Shown here: positions 27,401 through 39,400 of the stretch, piece after piece
Layout: every line of letters starts with the position of its first letter
Numbering within the stretch: the stretch's first letter is position 1
NCBI GenBank assembly: GCA_009741485.1
Contig: CM019220.1
Coordinates: 31,812,185-31,876,184, forward strand
Reading direction: 5' to 3'
Length of the DNA: 64,000 nt
Source of the DNA: Malurus cyaneus samueli
Lineage: Eukaryota > Chordata > Aves > Passeriformes > Maluridae
Notes under the pieces: model-generated
What the model was told of the DNA's origin: nothing
The model's database searches: none
The model's input: the letters and a program-made list of their open reading frames with translations, nothing else
Made by a program: the position numbers and the translations under genes

Positions 27401-30400
27401 GTCTTCATCAATCAGCAGGGGTTCAATGACGACAAGGATCTGAAAAAGAGAAACAAATTAGTATTTCTTTTCATTAATATCTTCTGAAGTATTTCTAACC
27501 CTACTACAGTCCATGAAACTAAGATGGTTCCATTAATCCAAGCTTAAGCCTTATGATAATCAAAAGAAATTAAATCTATTACACTGTTTTTATAGCTCTT
27601 AGTCTCTTAAAGACCTGGTCTAGGGATATCACTAGATCGGGTAAGGTCCTTCCCAGCTACAAATATTCATCTATCATATTTACACCATGACTCAATACTA
27701 TAAATCCTACACTCCAATCACACTATAAAAACACGGAAGTTTGGCTTAAGAAATATGAAAGCCAATTATGTTAAAAAACCATGGAATTATCCTCTTCTGG
27801 TGTGCACATAAAATGCAGAAAGAGCAAATCAGATGAAACAGGAAACTGCAACAGACCTTGTGTACGTATGGTCGGACCAAGTCATCCAATTTGTAAAGGA
27901 TTCTGTCGATGACTTTGACAAGCAAGTGACGCTCCTGATCTTCAAGTGTTGGTGACATCAGCAGAGGCAGAATCTGATTGAACAACGGCCCCGCTCCAAA
28001 TTCCCGAGCTTTATCAGTAATTTGTCGCAATGCAGCCTAAACAAAACCAGAAAGTCGACCAGTTAAACTAAGAAAATAATACTAAACAATCACAAAGCAA
28101 GTATTAGCCAAGGTAAAATGTAACTGACTATATCCACAGGCTTCCAAATACTTGCCCAGACCACTGCAAAACTATTTCAAGCAATTTCATGCAGATGTGT
28201 TTAAAGACAAATGGGTGATGACAAACACTGTGTTGTTAGTGTCCAGGTATTCAGCTTTCAAGAAAAGCATGCTTCTGAGTTATACTGGCTCCATCTGGAA
28301 AGTAGCTTTACAGCACATATTTGTATCCAGTGAGCTTGGTGCTTGATCAGTTTAGAGCATTTGCAGAAAAGACTGCTATTATGTTGCCTAACATTTAAGG
28401 CCAAAACTTCAAGTATAAGGAGCAAAATCCAGAAAATTACAAAGCCCAGAAAGCAAAACACTATAAATGCAGTTTCTCATAATTGTAAAAAAATATATAT
28501 ATATACAAGCCCTATACTATTTAGTGACTGATGTGACTGCACAAAGAGGAGCAATCTTAAATTATATTGAATTAAAAAACACACAGATATAGAAAAAAGA
28601 AAGCACTACACAACAGGGCACATTGTTTTGGCTGGAAGAGTTGATTTTCTTTACAGTCACTAGTATGGGCTGTGTTCTGGATTTGTGCCTGCTAACCCAG
28701 GGATGTTTAAGGCACTGCAAAGCAGGGCTTACACAGAGTCAAGGCCTTTTCTGCATCTCACCCCACCCCACTGTTGGGATGGCTGACTGGCACAAGAAAC
28801 TGGGAGGAGACACAGCCAGGACAGCTGGCCCAAACTGCCCAAAGGGATGCTCCACATCATATGGCACCATGCTCAGCCTATAAGCCAGGGGGAAAGTTGG
28901 CCATATGTCACTGCTTGGGAACTGCCTGGGCATCAGTTGGTTGGTGGTGAGCAACTGTTTTCCATCTGCATCACTTGTTTTCTTGGGGTTTATTTATCTT
29001 TATTTTCTTGTTATTTTCTTTTACTATTATTGCTGTTGTTATTATTTAATTCTTCTTATCTCGATACACAGTTTTCTCTGTTTTACTCTTCTGATTCTCT
29101 CCTTCATCCTGCTAGGGGGAGAGAAGGGGAAGCAAGCAGCTCTGGGGGACTTAGCTGCCAGTCGGAGCTAAACCACAACAGAGAGCAAAGCTTAGGAGAT
29201 TATCTTCAAGAGAATCCCATGGACAACTGAATCTAAACCTGAAAACGAACAACAATTTTTGAAAAATGGGATTACATAAATGAATCTTACAATTCATCTT
29301 ACCTTTCGCATGGGAGGTGTGCCATTCTTTATTTTCAGAAGTAATTTCATTATTTTTCTCTCCTTCTGTTCCTCAGGACTCAGAGTTGATTCATCAACAT
29401 CAACCTACAAATAATTCCAGACAAGTAAATGGGCATTGCTACATAATCCAAAGAAACCAGGGAAGTTAAATCAGCATGAGGGAAATCTCCTTTACCAGCA
29501 GCTTGTCGAAGTACTGGATATCATCTGGTTTCAGGAAGGGCAGGTTACCAGATGGCTGGTCATTAACACTCTTCATAGTGCGGTCCTCTGTCTGCATGTG
29601 GAACCCTGTCATGCCCCCCAAGGGCGTTGGAGTCGCTGTGAGCTTCCGAGCGGGTGTACGGATGGGTACATAACCAGCTGGGGGCGGCAGAACCTACGCA
29701 AGGAAGAACCAAATTCATTTGAATGGCAACAGGTAGAAAAAGAGGAAACCATAAAATACAACGCACTACTCGAAGTTGTAGCTTTCACTTTTTTTGTTCA
29801 GGGATTTGTCTGTTACTGCATACAACAAATCCCATGCTCACAGCAATATAAACAAACTCACCCTGGCAGCTTGATTTTGCTCTTATCCTGTACTGACATT
29901 CCAGAAAGAACCCACTCCCATTGCTGAGAGCTCGGATAATAAATTGTAAAGTCTCTAAGGATTAAAGAAGCACTTCAATAACTGTACTAACATAGTATAC
30001 TTGCTGTCTCAGTATTTGTCACCGTCTTCCAAGTTTGTCTATATCTGAACTTAATATTTCTATCAGTCCATACAGGTACATTTCCCACCTTGACAGGCAT
30101 TTCCAAAACTGAGAAACACAATAGGAATTTGTTTGTGAGATCCCCTTTAGCCCTCCCTTTCTAAGCTATTTACAATAAATCAGTAACCAAGTCAAACAAG
30201 TATGTACAATCAATAATCAATACTTTAACGTGAAACATTCTACTTCTGGGGAAAAAAAGATCAGTAATCCCTGGTTAAGAAAAATCCCCCATCATGGTCG
30301 GCTGTATTTTAATCCAGATGAATTACCTTATATCCCTCTGGAAACATGGCATCCAATTCTTCATCAGAAAGTGGTCTGTTTCTCTCATCAATTTCCCTCT

Positions 30401-33400
30401 CCCAACGCCAAGCCTGCAGCTGTTCAGGAGTCATGCTCATGATGTGACCTATATTGAAATTTTTTAAAAAAGTATTTTAAAAAATCCTTTGTATCCAGAT
30501 TACTGGTTTAGTTAACTTTCAAGTGCTCTCTTGAGCCAAAGTTTCCATAGCACTTGAACTCTTAGCCAATAAGATAGCAAATTTTATGAGCCTTGTATCA
30601 TATTTTTAGCTTACTACACTAAATAGCAACAGACATGTAACCTTAGTCTCAATTCCTCTCCAGAACTACGGTGGACATCACCACAAGCAGGAGAGCATGC
30701 TGAGCAGAAATCTCAGATAATCCAAATGTAAATGCTTCATTCCCACAAAGAAAGTAAAGCCTTAGACAAAGGACTGAGCTTACCTGGTGTAGGGGTTGCC
30801 ATGTTCATAGCTGGTGTACCAATGGGTGTTTTGCCAGGTGTCAGAACAGGAGTGCTGCCACCCATCTGGCTTGCAGGTGTTTCATCCCACCGTGATTTCC
30901 TTTTGCTTGCTCCTGGGGTTGGTGTCTCACCTATGGAGTCACCACCTCTATCTGTACGAGGTGTCTCAGCCCATCCACTGCCATGGCCCGGAGTATCTAA
31001 AGAAAAACAAAAGCAATCTTCTCAGAAAGCTGAACACCTTTATAGTATATATTCCCACTATAATATCAACATTGAAAACCATTTTAAATATCAAATTAAT
31101 AAATAGTAGATGAAAAATAAAGACTACTCTGGTGAATATTGAAAAAACACAGGCATTACACCAAAAATATCCAACAGAGAACTTTGTTTTATGAAAAAGG
31201 GTGTCATTTTGTTGCTGAACCTTAGCATAAAAAGATAAGACTCTTAAAAAAGAGAACTACTCAGATATTCTAAGAATTGAGCAAATTACTCCATGAAATT
31301 ACTCCCTTGATAAAAGCATTAGGTAACAACAGCGTTTCACTGTTCTCTGACACAAGAGCCGGTTCTCTGTTTCACTGTTCTCTGACACAGATTCAAATTA
31401 GGCAGGTGAGAAAATGCTTCCCGAATTTGTTTTAGCGACAACCTCTTCAAAACCAACACACACAAATGTATTATGATAAGCAATTCAATGTGAAATCCTT
31501 GCTTCGGTCCTGTACGCATTAAAACCCCAACCTGCAGCAGTCAATAAATATACCACAAAACTTTGATTCAATTTTTGGGCCGAGATACTTTCCCAGATAC
31601 TACTTAAGCTCAGAACCCAATCTGCCCTCAGGCAGAACCCAAAGCTATGAACTCAGACAAGAACAATTCCCCACATTAACCACTAGATGTCAGGATACAA
31701 TTACTTCTTGCCTAACTTCTGAACTCAAACCACTTACACAAGGTGAAAAAATCCAGCATAATTAAGCATTCAAAACTCATTATGCACTTTCCAGTTTGCC
31801 ATAAATACCTCTTTCTGTCTTCGGTGTTTCATCCCATCGATTTTTCCGTGCACTGGAAGTGGCGCCTCCATGGCCTGGTGTTGCGTGACCAGGAGTGTCC
31901 CGGCCGGGTGTCGCAGCTCCTGCTGGTGTGTGGCTGGGAGTTGGATCCCATATTTTTGAGCCTGGGGTGGCACCGGGAGTTTCACTACCCTTTGCACGGC
32001 CTGGAGTTTCATCCCATCGCAGAGATGGGGTGTGTCCAGGAGTCTGTACAAGACAAAATTGGAAGTTATGGCATCTAATACTGTACAGCACAAGACTGCT
32101 AGTTGCTCTTAAGTACAGTAAGAACTTCTGACACTCAAGAGGATTAACATTAATAATGTCTTCTATAGACAGCTTATGAGCACTAGGATCATTACCTCTG
32201 CTTGATCCCAGCTGGACAATTTTTTAGGTGTAGCACCAGGAGTCTGATCAGCTGTCTGATCCCAACGCCGTTTGCGTTTTGAAGGTGGCTGAGAAGTGGC
32301 TCCATTGACGACTTTAAGCTCTCCAGCTTTAGCTTTTTCAGCTAGTTGTTGCCTAATTTCCCTCTGTTCAAGAGCACAAAAAGACAAACATAAGAACTCT
32401 TCAAATTATACCTTTAAAAGGTTTTTTTCAACAGCATAATATTTTTATGCCTTTCTGAGGTTTTGCTCAAATAACCCACAATAGCTACTGCTTTCATTTC
32501 AATGCCACTCTTTTTTCAAATTCTTCTATATTGACAGAGCAGTTTTCTTTAAGAGGCTGTTTTTAAACTGATTTTTAAGTAAGTGCCATTCTCACAGCAG
32601 ATGCAAACAGAGAGGATTTTCAAAGCTATCAGTTTCTGTCACCGACAGGTATACGCCTTAAAGACCATTACCCATCTGTTTCTCACATGTATCACTTCAG
32701 TAAATTAAGGGTAGATGACCCAGAAAATAAGTCCACATGAGCTACATCCCATGACATAAAAAAGCCTTGAGATTCTTATAAAATTCTGAAATTGCTAAAA
32801 CAGCTCACTAACCCAGACTGTTTTGCACTTATCAATGCATACGTAAGACTGTCAAAATTATGAACTAATTCCTCAATTAAGGTAAAACAAGTAAGACAAA
32901 TCAATGTCAGAAGCCACTGGAACGATAGGATCTCGCTCCAATTCACAAGATGCTACTGTAGATATTACACAAGAAATGTGATTATATTACTAGTATCTTT
33001 TTACCTATTGAAATTTTTGGTTTTGTATTGTGGTGTGTTTTGCATTGCTTTCTTTTAGTATTTAAAACCAAAGGTCAATCCTAGTATACCACATCTTAGC
33101 AGTGCAGCATCTGTTCTAGGTACTTCATCAGAAGCCTTTTAAAATCTTCCTGGCTTCCCTACACACAGAGCTTACAGAAACAAAGATCTCTGACACTGAG
33201 TAGTTCTCAGTCCCTAAGATTTTGTCTCTCCTCCTCTGAAAGAATATAAAATAGAGAAAGTCCAAGTGCTACAAAAAAAACCCAGATTAAAACATGGAGA
33301 TTAGTTTTCCCTGCACTGCTTACATACTATATAGAACAGTTTTTTTCAGAACTTTCATCTTTAAATTTCACTGACTTTCAACATATGAAGAACATGATTT

Positions 33401-36400
33401 TCCAAAGAAAGTGGCTTTTAAGTCAAAACGAAGTCAACAGAATTATGTTGCCACTTCAACGTGCTTTCATTGGCTGGAACAGGAAACTCAGCAAGCGGAA
33501 AACCCTCCCCTCTACGCACCTCTTCTTTTGTTAAATGCTGTTCACGCATAACATCCATGTACGTTCTGGCATTCATTTTAGGGTCTGGAGTCTTCCCTCC
33601 TGCAGAAGAGAACAGCAACAGGAATGGAGCACAATGAATACAGGATAAGCAGAAACTATGGACTTCTACTGTCCTGCTCTAGTATTATATTATTCCATGA
33701 TCATTTAATTTTACTTTTTGATCGAAAATTTTTAAAATTACATGTATCTTACGTTTATTCATTTTGCTGATCAATTTAACCTGTTTGAACACAAACATAA
33801 CTACTGCAGTTTCAAACAAATATTTTAAAGCCGATAAAAATGATAAAATGACAACACAGTTAAGAGTCTTCAGAAGTGATGGGTTCCTGGGTTGCTAATC
33901 CAGAATACGTACACTTTCGTGCCTTTGTCTCCATCAGCAGTTCTGACTTCAAGCAGCAGAATAGAAGCCTAGAAAATTATCTCTTTACCATTAGTAACAC
34001 TTTGGAAAGATATTTATAATCAAAACATTACCTTGTGTAAGCTGTTAAAATCCTACTTGTTATCTGACTATAAATAACCACTGCATACCTAAGTAACACT
34101 TAAATTGTTTTATCATAAAGACCCATTTATAAGTTTGACAAATCTGGACATGTCTCACAGACCTTCTAGTGTCATATTGTAACAGGGCTTCATTAAAAAT
34201 AAAAATAAAACAAAATAAAAAACCCCAAAATACTGTTTGATGACACTTTCCCCCTCTTCTTACTCGTGATTGGGAGCTGAATGCAATACAGTACATACAC
34301 CACCACAACAATACTCACAGGTAATGGGTTGTTTTATGCTCTGTATCTTGCATTAATTAATTTTTTAAATACTTTAAAAGAAGCCCAACTTTATAGAAAT
34401 GAGACTTGTCAAGAAAAACACTTTTCTTCAAGAAAAATGTGCAGATTTGCTATACAAGTGGTATAGCATTATACTTTAGGGAAAAATATAAACTTAAACA
34501 TTTCTATGCTGAAGATCACTGCCCAATTGGCCGTGTCTTTCTGACACTAGCTTTGATAGGACTTTCCTTTGGAATACTTTTTCACCATAATCTACACAGG
34601 ATGTGTTGAACTGCACCCTTAAGAATGCAGACAGGACTGGCATATAGCAGTACTGCTGTAGGAAAGAAATTAAGGACAGTTAGTATGGGCCTGTGAATTC
34701 TGACAATACATGTTTATATCAATTACAATTAAGCAAGTAAAATAATTAATATCCCTATTAATTCATGCAGGCTGAAATTCTCATTTGTAAAACCTGCAAA
34801 ATAGCTACCAATTTTAAGCCAACAGGCATTTGATTGCCACACGTGAAGCTCACTCACATGAAGAAAATTTCTGTGACCCACTAACACCCCTTCTCCTGAC
34901 TTGCATTCTAAAATTACCATAATAGACTTGAACTATTAATAGTATCAAAGCCTTATACATGTTTTTGTTTCTTTTAGCTATACCACCTAAAATTTACGTA
35001 GGATGGTAAGAATTAGGTGCTCTACTAGCATTTCAAAAGCAGCAATCCTGTCAATCTATAATTTGGAACGAAAACTATCAAGGTACTGAATGAATCTGAG
35101 CACTCAATACACAAGTTGTTCAAAGTACAACGCACAACCCAAAACGAAATGAAAAGAGAAACCTTTAACCCTTTGTGTTTCTATGGCAATGGCTCATTGA
35201 CAATTTTCTTGTCCTTCTACCTGGAAAGAAAACTCGTATTATAAAGATGAAGAATATGGCATCTAAATTTTCAACCAAATCTCTATGAAAAGGGGATGTT
35301 TAAAACAAAACTAAGTTTATAAGCATGCCAACAGAAATCAAAGGGCTAAAGACAATTAAAGACAAAAATTTCATAAAGGGTATAGAAAAGCCAAAATAAA
35401 TTACCATCTGCAAAAGGATCAAGACGCTCAGGGGAAATTATCATCATCCGCCTGTGCTTTTTGTACTCATCTTCCCGATCTGCAATCTTTTGAGGACGGT
35501 GCTCTGCAAAAGGATCATACTGAAAACCAAGAAAGCCTGTTAGTCACATATTTATGGAGACCAATATTCTGGTATTGTATTCATTTTCAGTATTATTAAA
35601 AAGACCTAAATTATTTTTCACCTCAATTATGTAGGGACGTCAAAACACTACACTAACTTAAATTTTACTTTTGTAACCAGAATTTCAACTTTTTTTTAAT
35701 ACAGAGCTTCTTATAAAAGAAGCATGCCACTTCTGATAAAAATTTGCTATTTTAAAAATTTATTCACTTGTTACCAAAGCATTTTATGCTGTTGACCCTG
35801 TCTCTTCTTTTTTGCAGGGTGACTTAACACTACTTCATGTGCTGTTAAATTTTACAGAAAACTACTCCAGGAACACAAAACTTAAGTGATTACATTTTCC
35901 TTAAAAATGAGAAGTATAAAGGACATTAAGTTTTCCAGTTATTTTAATTTCTCAAGTATCTGACGTCAATAAAGAAAAATTTCAACATTTTAGTTTTTAT
36001 GCCTATGTTGGCTTGACATGCACAAGCGCCAATCTTTATCATCCTGTGGAATTCCATACTAAAGCAGTAAGAAGCTCACATCAAAATTTAAAAAACATAG
36101 CCCTGCACACACAAGACCTGTCATTAACACTTCTTTACACAATGCCTACAACAGTATTTTAATGTGCCTTCATTTAAGACCTACCTGTTCAGTAGACTGT
36201 GGTATGTCATTAAGCAATGCCACTGGAGCATGGTACCCTGGCTTCTTCTGGCCAAGCAAACTTGTGGAAGGGTAGTCATCATCATCCTGTCAGTAAAGAC
36301 ATGGCAAATTTGTCATGCCGATATTATATTTAGATAAATTAACATCAAATGAACATGCTGTGGTCATTGAAAAGATAAAACGGACAAGTAGAACAGATAA

Positions 36401-39400
36401 TTCAAAATTTTAGCAAGCTTTTTCATTTAGCTTTTCTTATGAGCCCCAAACTGGTGAATGAGATAAATCTACTCATACCTCTAAGCAGGCTCAATATTTT
36501 GCAGTGTGCTACATTCAATCAAGTATGCTATCTATACTATTTAGACTGAAGTCTGTATTTCATATTGGCACTACCATCATAGTTCCCTAGTAGGCATGAG
36601 AGAACTGGTGCAAAGATATTCAAACTATTTTTCTTAGAACTCATCTATATGTATATGGAACAAGACTTAATAAACCTGTGAAAAAGCTCCAGAAACAATG
36701 AAAAATTCAGAGATAAGACTCACATTAATCTAGTTATACTTATTCAATCACAATGGTAATAACAAGCACTCACTTTTGCTATCTATTTCTTTCTATTAGT
36801 AGTCAGTTCTATTCAATTATTTACAGCAGCCCAAAAGAAAAACTGCTCATAAAACTATGAAACTTTTCCAGTGAGCCCCAGAGTAATGGAAATGATTAAT
36901 TAAGGGATTCTTAGAAGTCTACAGATGATACACAGTACATCACCAAAAAAATTCACATGTATCAACTAGTATTAAACTGAACATAAACTTCCTCATTCTT
37001 AGAAATATACTTATCTCAGTGTAATATGTAATTGTCTATGTATTTATGGTTAGAACTGTAGATTATGCCTGTTCCTACAACTGAAAATGCGGTCAAATAT
37101 TTAACATTAGATATTAACATAAGGTAATCTTACAATCAGGACACATAAGGAGAACACAATACAGTGAAAATGCCAATTCTCAAAAATGGCTCTGAAATTT
37201 GAACAAGATCTTAACAGTCTCTAAAGTTTGTCGGTCGGAGTTTTACTAGATTTTTTTTTACTGTCATTTCTAATCTTAGCAGCAATAACAGAACAAAATT
37301 AATTATTCCAGTCAAGGATAACACTAAGTACCAGGCCACAACTTTTTCCTTTCTGCTTGGGCAGAAAGGGGGGGGGGCTCTCAAAGCAGAGTTCATGCAG
37401 TAAAAGTCAGAACTGCAGCCCTGCTGAGAAAGGAGTTGGGGGAGCTGGTGGAGGAGAGGCTGGACACTCACAGCCCAGAAAGCCAAACATGTCCTGGGCT
37501 GCATCCAAAGCACCATGGGCAGCAGGGCAAGGGAGGAGATTGTGCCCCTCTGCTCTGCTCTCAGATCCCACCTGGAACACTGCATCCAGCTCTGGGGGCC
37601 CCAGCACAAGGAGGGACAGGAACTGGTGGAGTGAATCCAGAGGAGGCCACAAAGAGATTAGAGGGCTGGAGCACCTCTCCTCTGAGGAAAGGCTCAGAGG
37701 TGGGTTTGTTCAGCATGGAGAAGACTTAAGGGGTGACCTAACTGCATCCTCTCAGTACCTGAAGGGAACCTACAAGAGAGCTGGAGAGGTACTTTTTACA
37801 TGAGGATGCAGTGACAACACCAAGGGGAAATGGCTTCTAACTGAAAGAGTAGGTTTAGATTGGATGTTAGGAAAATATGGAGCAGCGAGGCACTGGTACA
37901 GACTGCCCAGAGAAGCTGGGGGTGCCCCATCCCAGGAGGTGTTCAGGGCAAGGTTGGATGCTGCTCTGAGCAACCTGGTCTAGTGAAAGGTGTCCCTGTC
38001 CATGGCAGGAGAGTTGCAACTGGATGAAACTGGACTCTTTAAGGTCCCTTCCAACCCAAACTATTTTACGATGATGAGCTTCCCAGATAAGATATATTTG
38101 GTTCAATGTGGCTTTAAGGACAACTGTTTTTACCTCAAAGCAAGTGCTACTAAAAATCTGCCTAATCAATTCCTAAATTCTTATATTGCATGCCTTAAAC
38201 AAACAAAATACATAAAATTACTTACATCTTCCAATTCAGTTGCTGCAATAGAAGTGACATACCCAGCAAATCTGCTGTCACTGCCACCATAAATTTCTTG
38301 ATCGTAATATCCTGTGGAATCAAGGCCTACTCCTTGTGCTTCATCTAGAGCAGGCTTTTTTCCTTGAATTTCTCGAATTTGTGCTTCAATATCTAGGGTA
38401 AAGACACACATAGGAGAAAATCTTTTTACACATACATTGCAAATGTAATATTCATGTTACTATGGACAGCAAACCAAGTTTTTTGCCGAAGAAAGATTAT
38501 TGCTAAAGAAATAAACCTACATGACACACAAAACTACAAAACTGCATTATTTATAAGCAGCCTTTCCTCAAGTTTTAATATGATCCAGCACAGACTACAT
38601 TATTGTACAGCCCAAAGCAAACTATTTAACCCAGTGTTATCACCTCGTCTTCCAAGAGAGATAGCAGAGTACAGTAATTTACACCACAGCAATATTTCTC
38701 AACACTACACTAAGAAAACCCTTCCACCACAAATGTAATCCCCTCATCAAAAAAAAGCCTTTCACAACGTTATCACCAATTTTGCTCATTTAAACAACTC
38801 TGTTCCAGACAATTACTGCACAACTTCTCAAAACTGAGATTGAACAAAACAACACTGTACTGTGTTTTTTAACATATTGCAAAGTTGTACTACCTTTGAA
38901 TAAGTAAATAACAAACCCAACCCTAATATGTCACTGGGTAACAAGTTAATAAAAAAACTCCAAAATTAAGGACCAGTTCTTTTTCACTTTGGCAGCTCAA
39001 ATGTTACTTACTCATCACTATTCCTGCCCACACCACCATCTTTGGAGACTCTACTATTCCTCTGGATAACAAATCACCCTTCAAATAGGTCACATGGGAG
39101 CTTTATCATTCTTGTACTGTATCAGGATCTGATTCTAATCAACTCCAGTGGCCATCTTTGACCTTAGAAACTTACTTTCAGAAAGGACATTAACTTCTTA
39201 ATCCAAAAAACAAGAAACCAAATGAAACCATCCCTTCCTCCCGTTTGTTGTAACACAACAAGAAAATAAATTGCAGTAATCCAACTACCTTCAAAAATGT
39301 AACTGTAGGTATACTGAGGCAGAGCTAACTGCATAAAATTATTATTGTTTTCAGTATCAATTTTGTATAAGTCAATAGATATGGAAAGGCAATTAGGCAC

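Noticed and set aside
28847..29230. 127-codon plus-strand frame in SF3B1 intron 11
   Set aside because: It lies within the LTR-like element and its Leu/Tyr-rich part comes from the T-rich tract.
31780..32091. Repeated TPG/RWDET coding units as a tandem DNA repeat
   Set aside because: The repetition is at protein level and is part of the known SF3B1 N-terminal domain.
30732..32131. Plus-strand frames rich in Gly and Val (GVGV, PGV patterns)
   Set aside because: They are antisense shadows of the TPG repeats in SF3B1 exons 7 and 8.
37357..38292. Open frames of 97-148 codons in SF3B1 intron 2
   Set aside because: They are broken frames of the CR1 element, not host genes.
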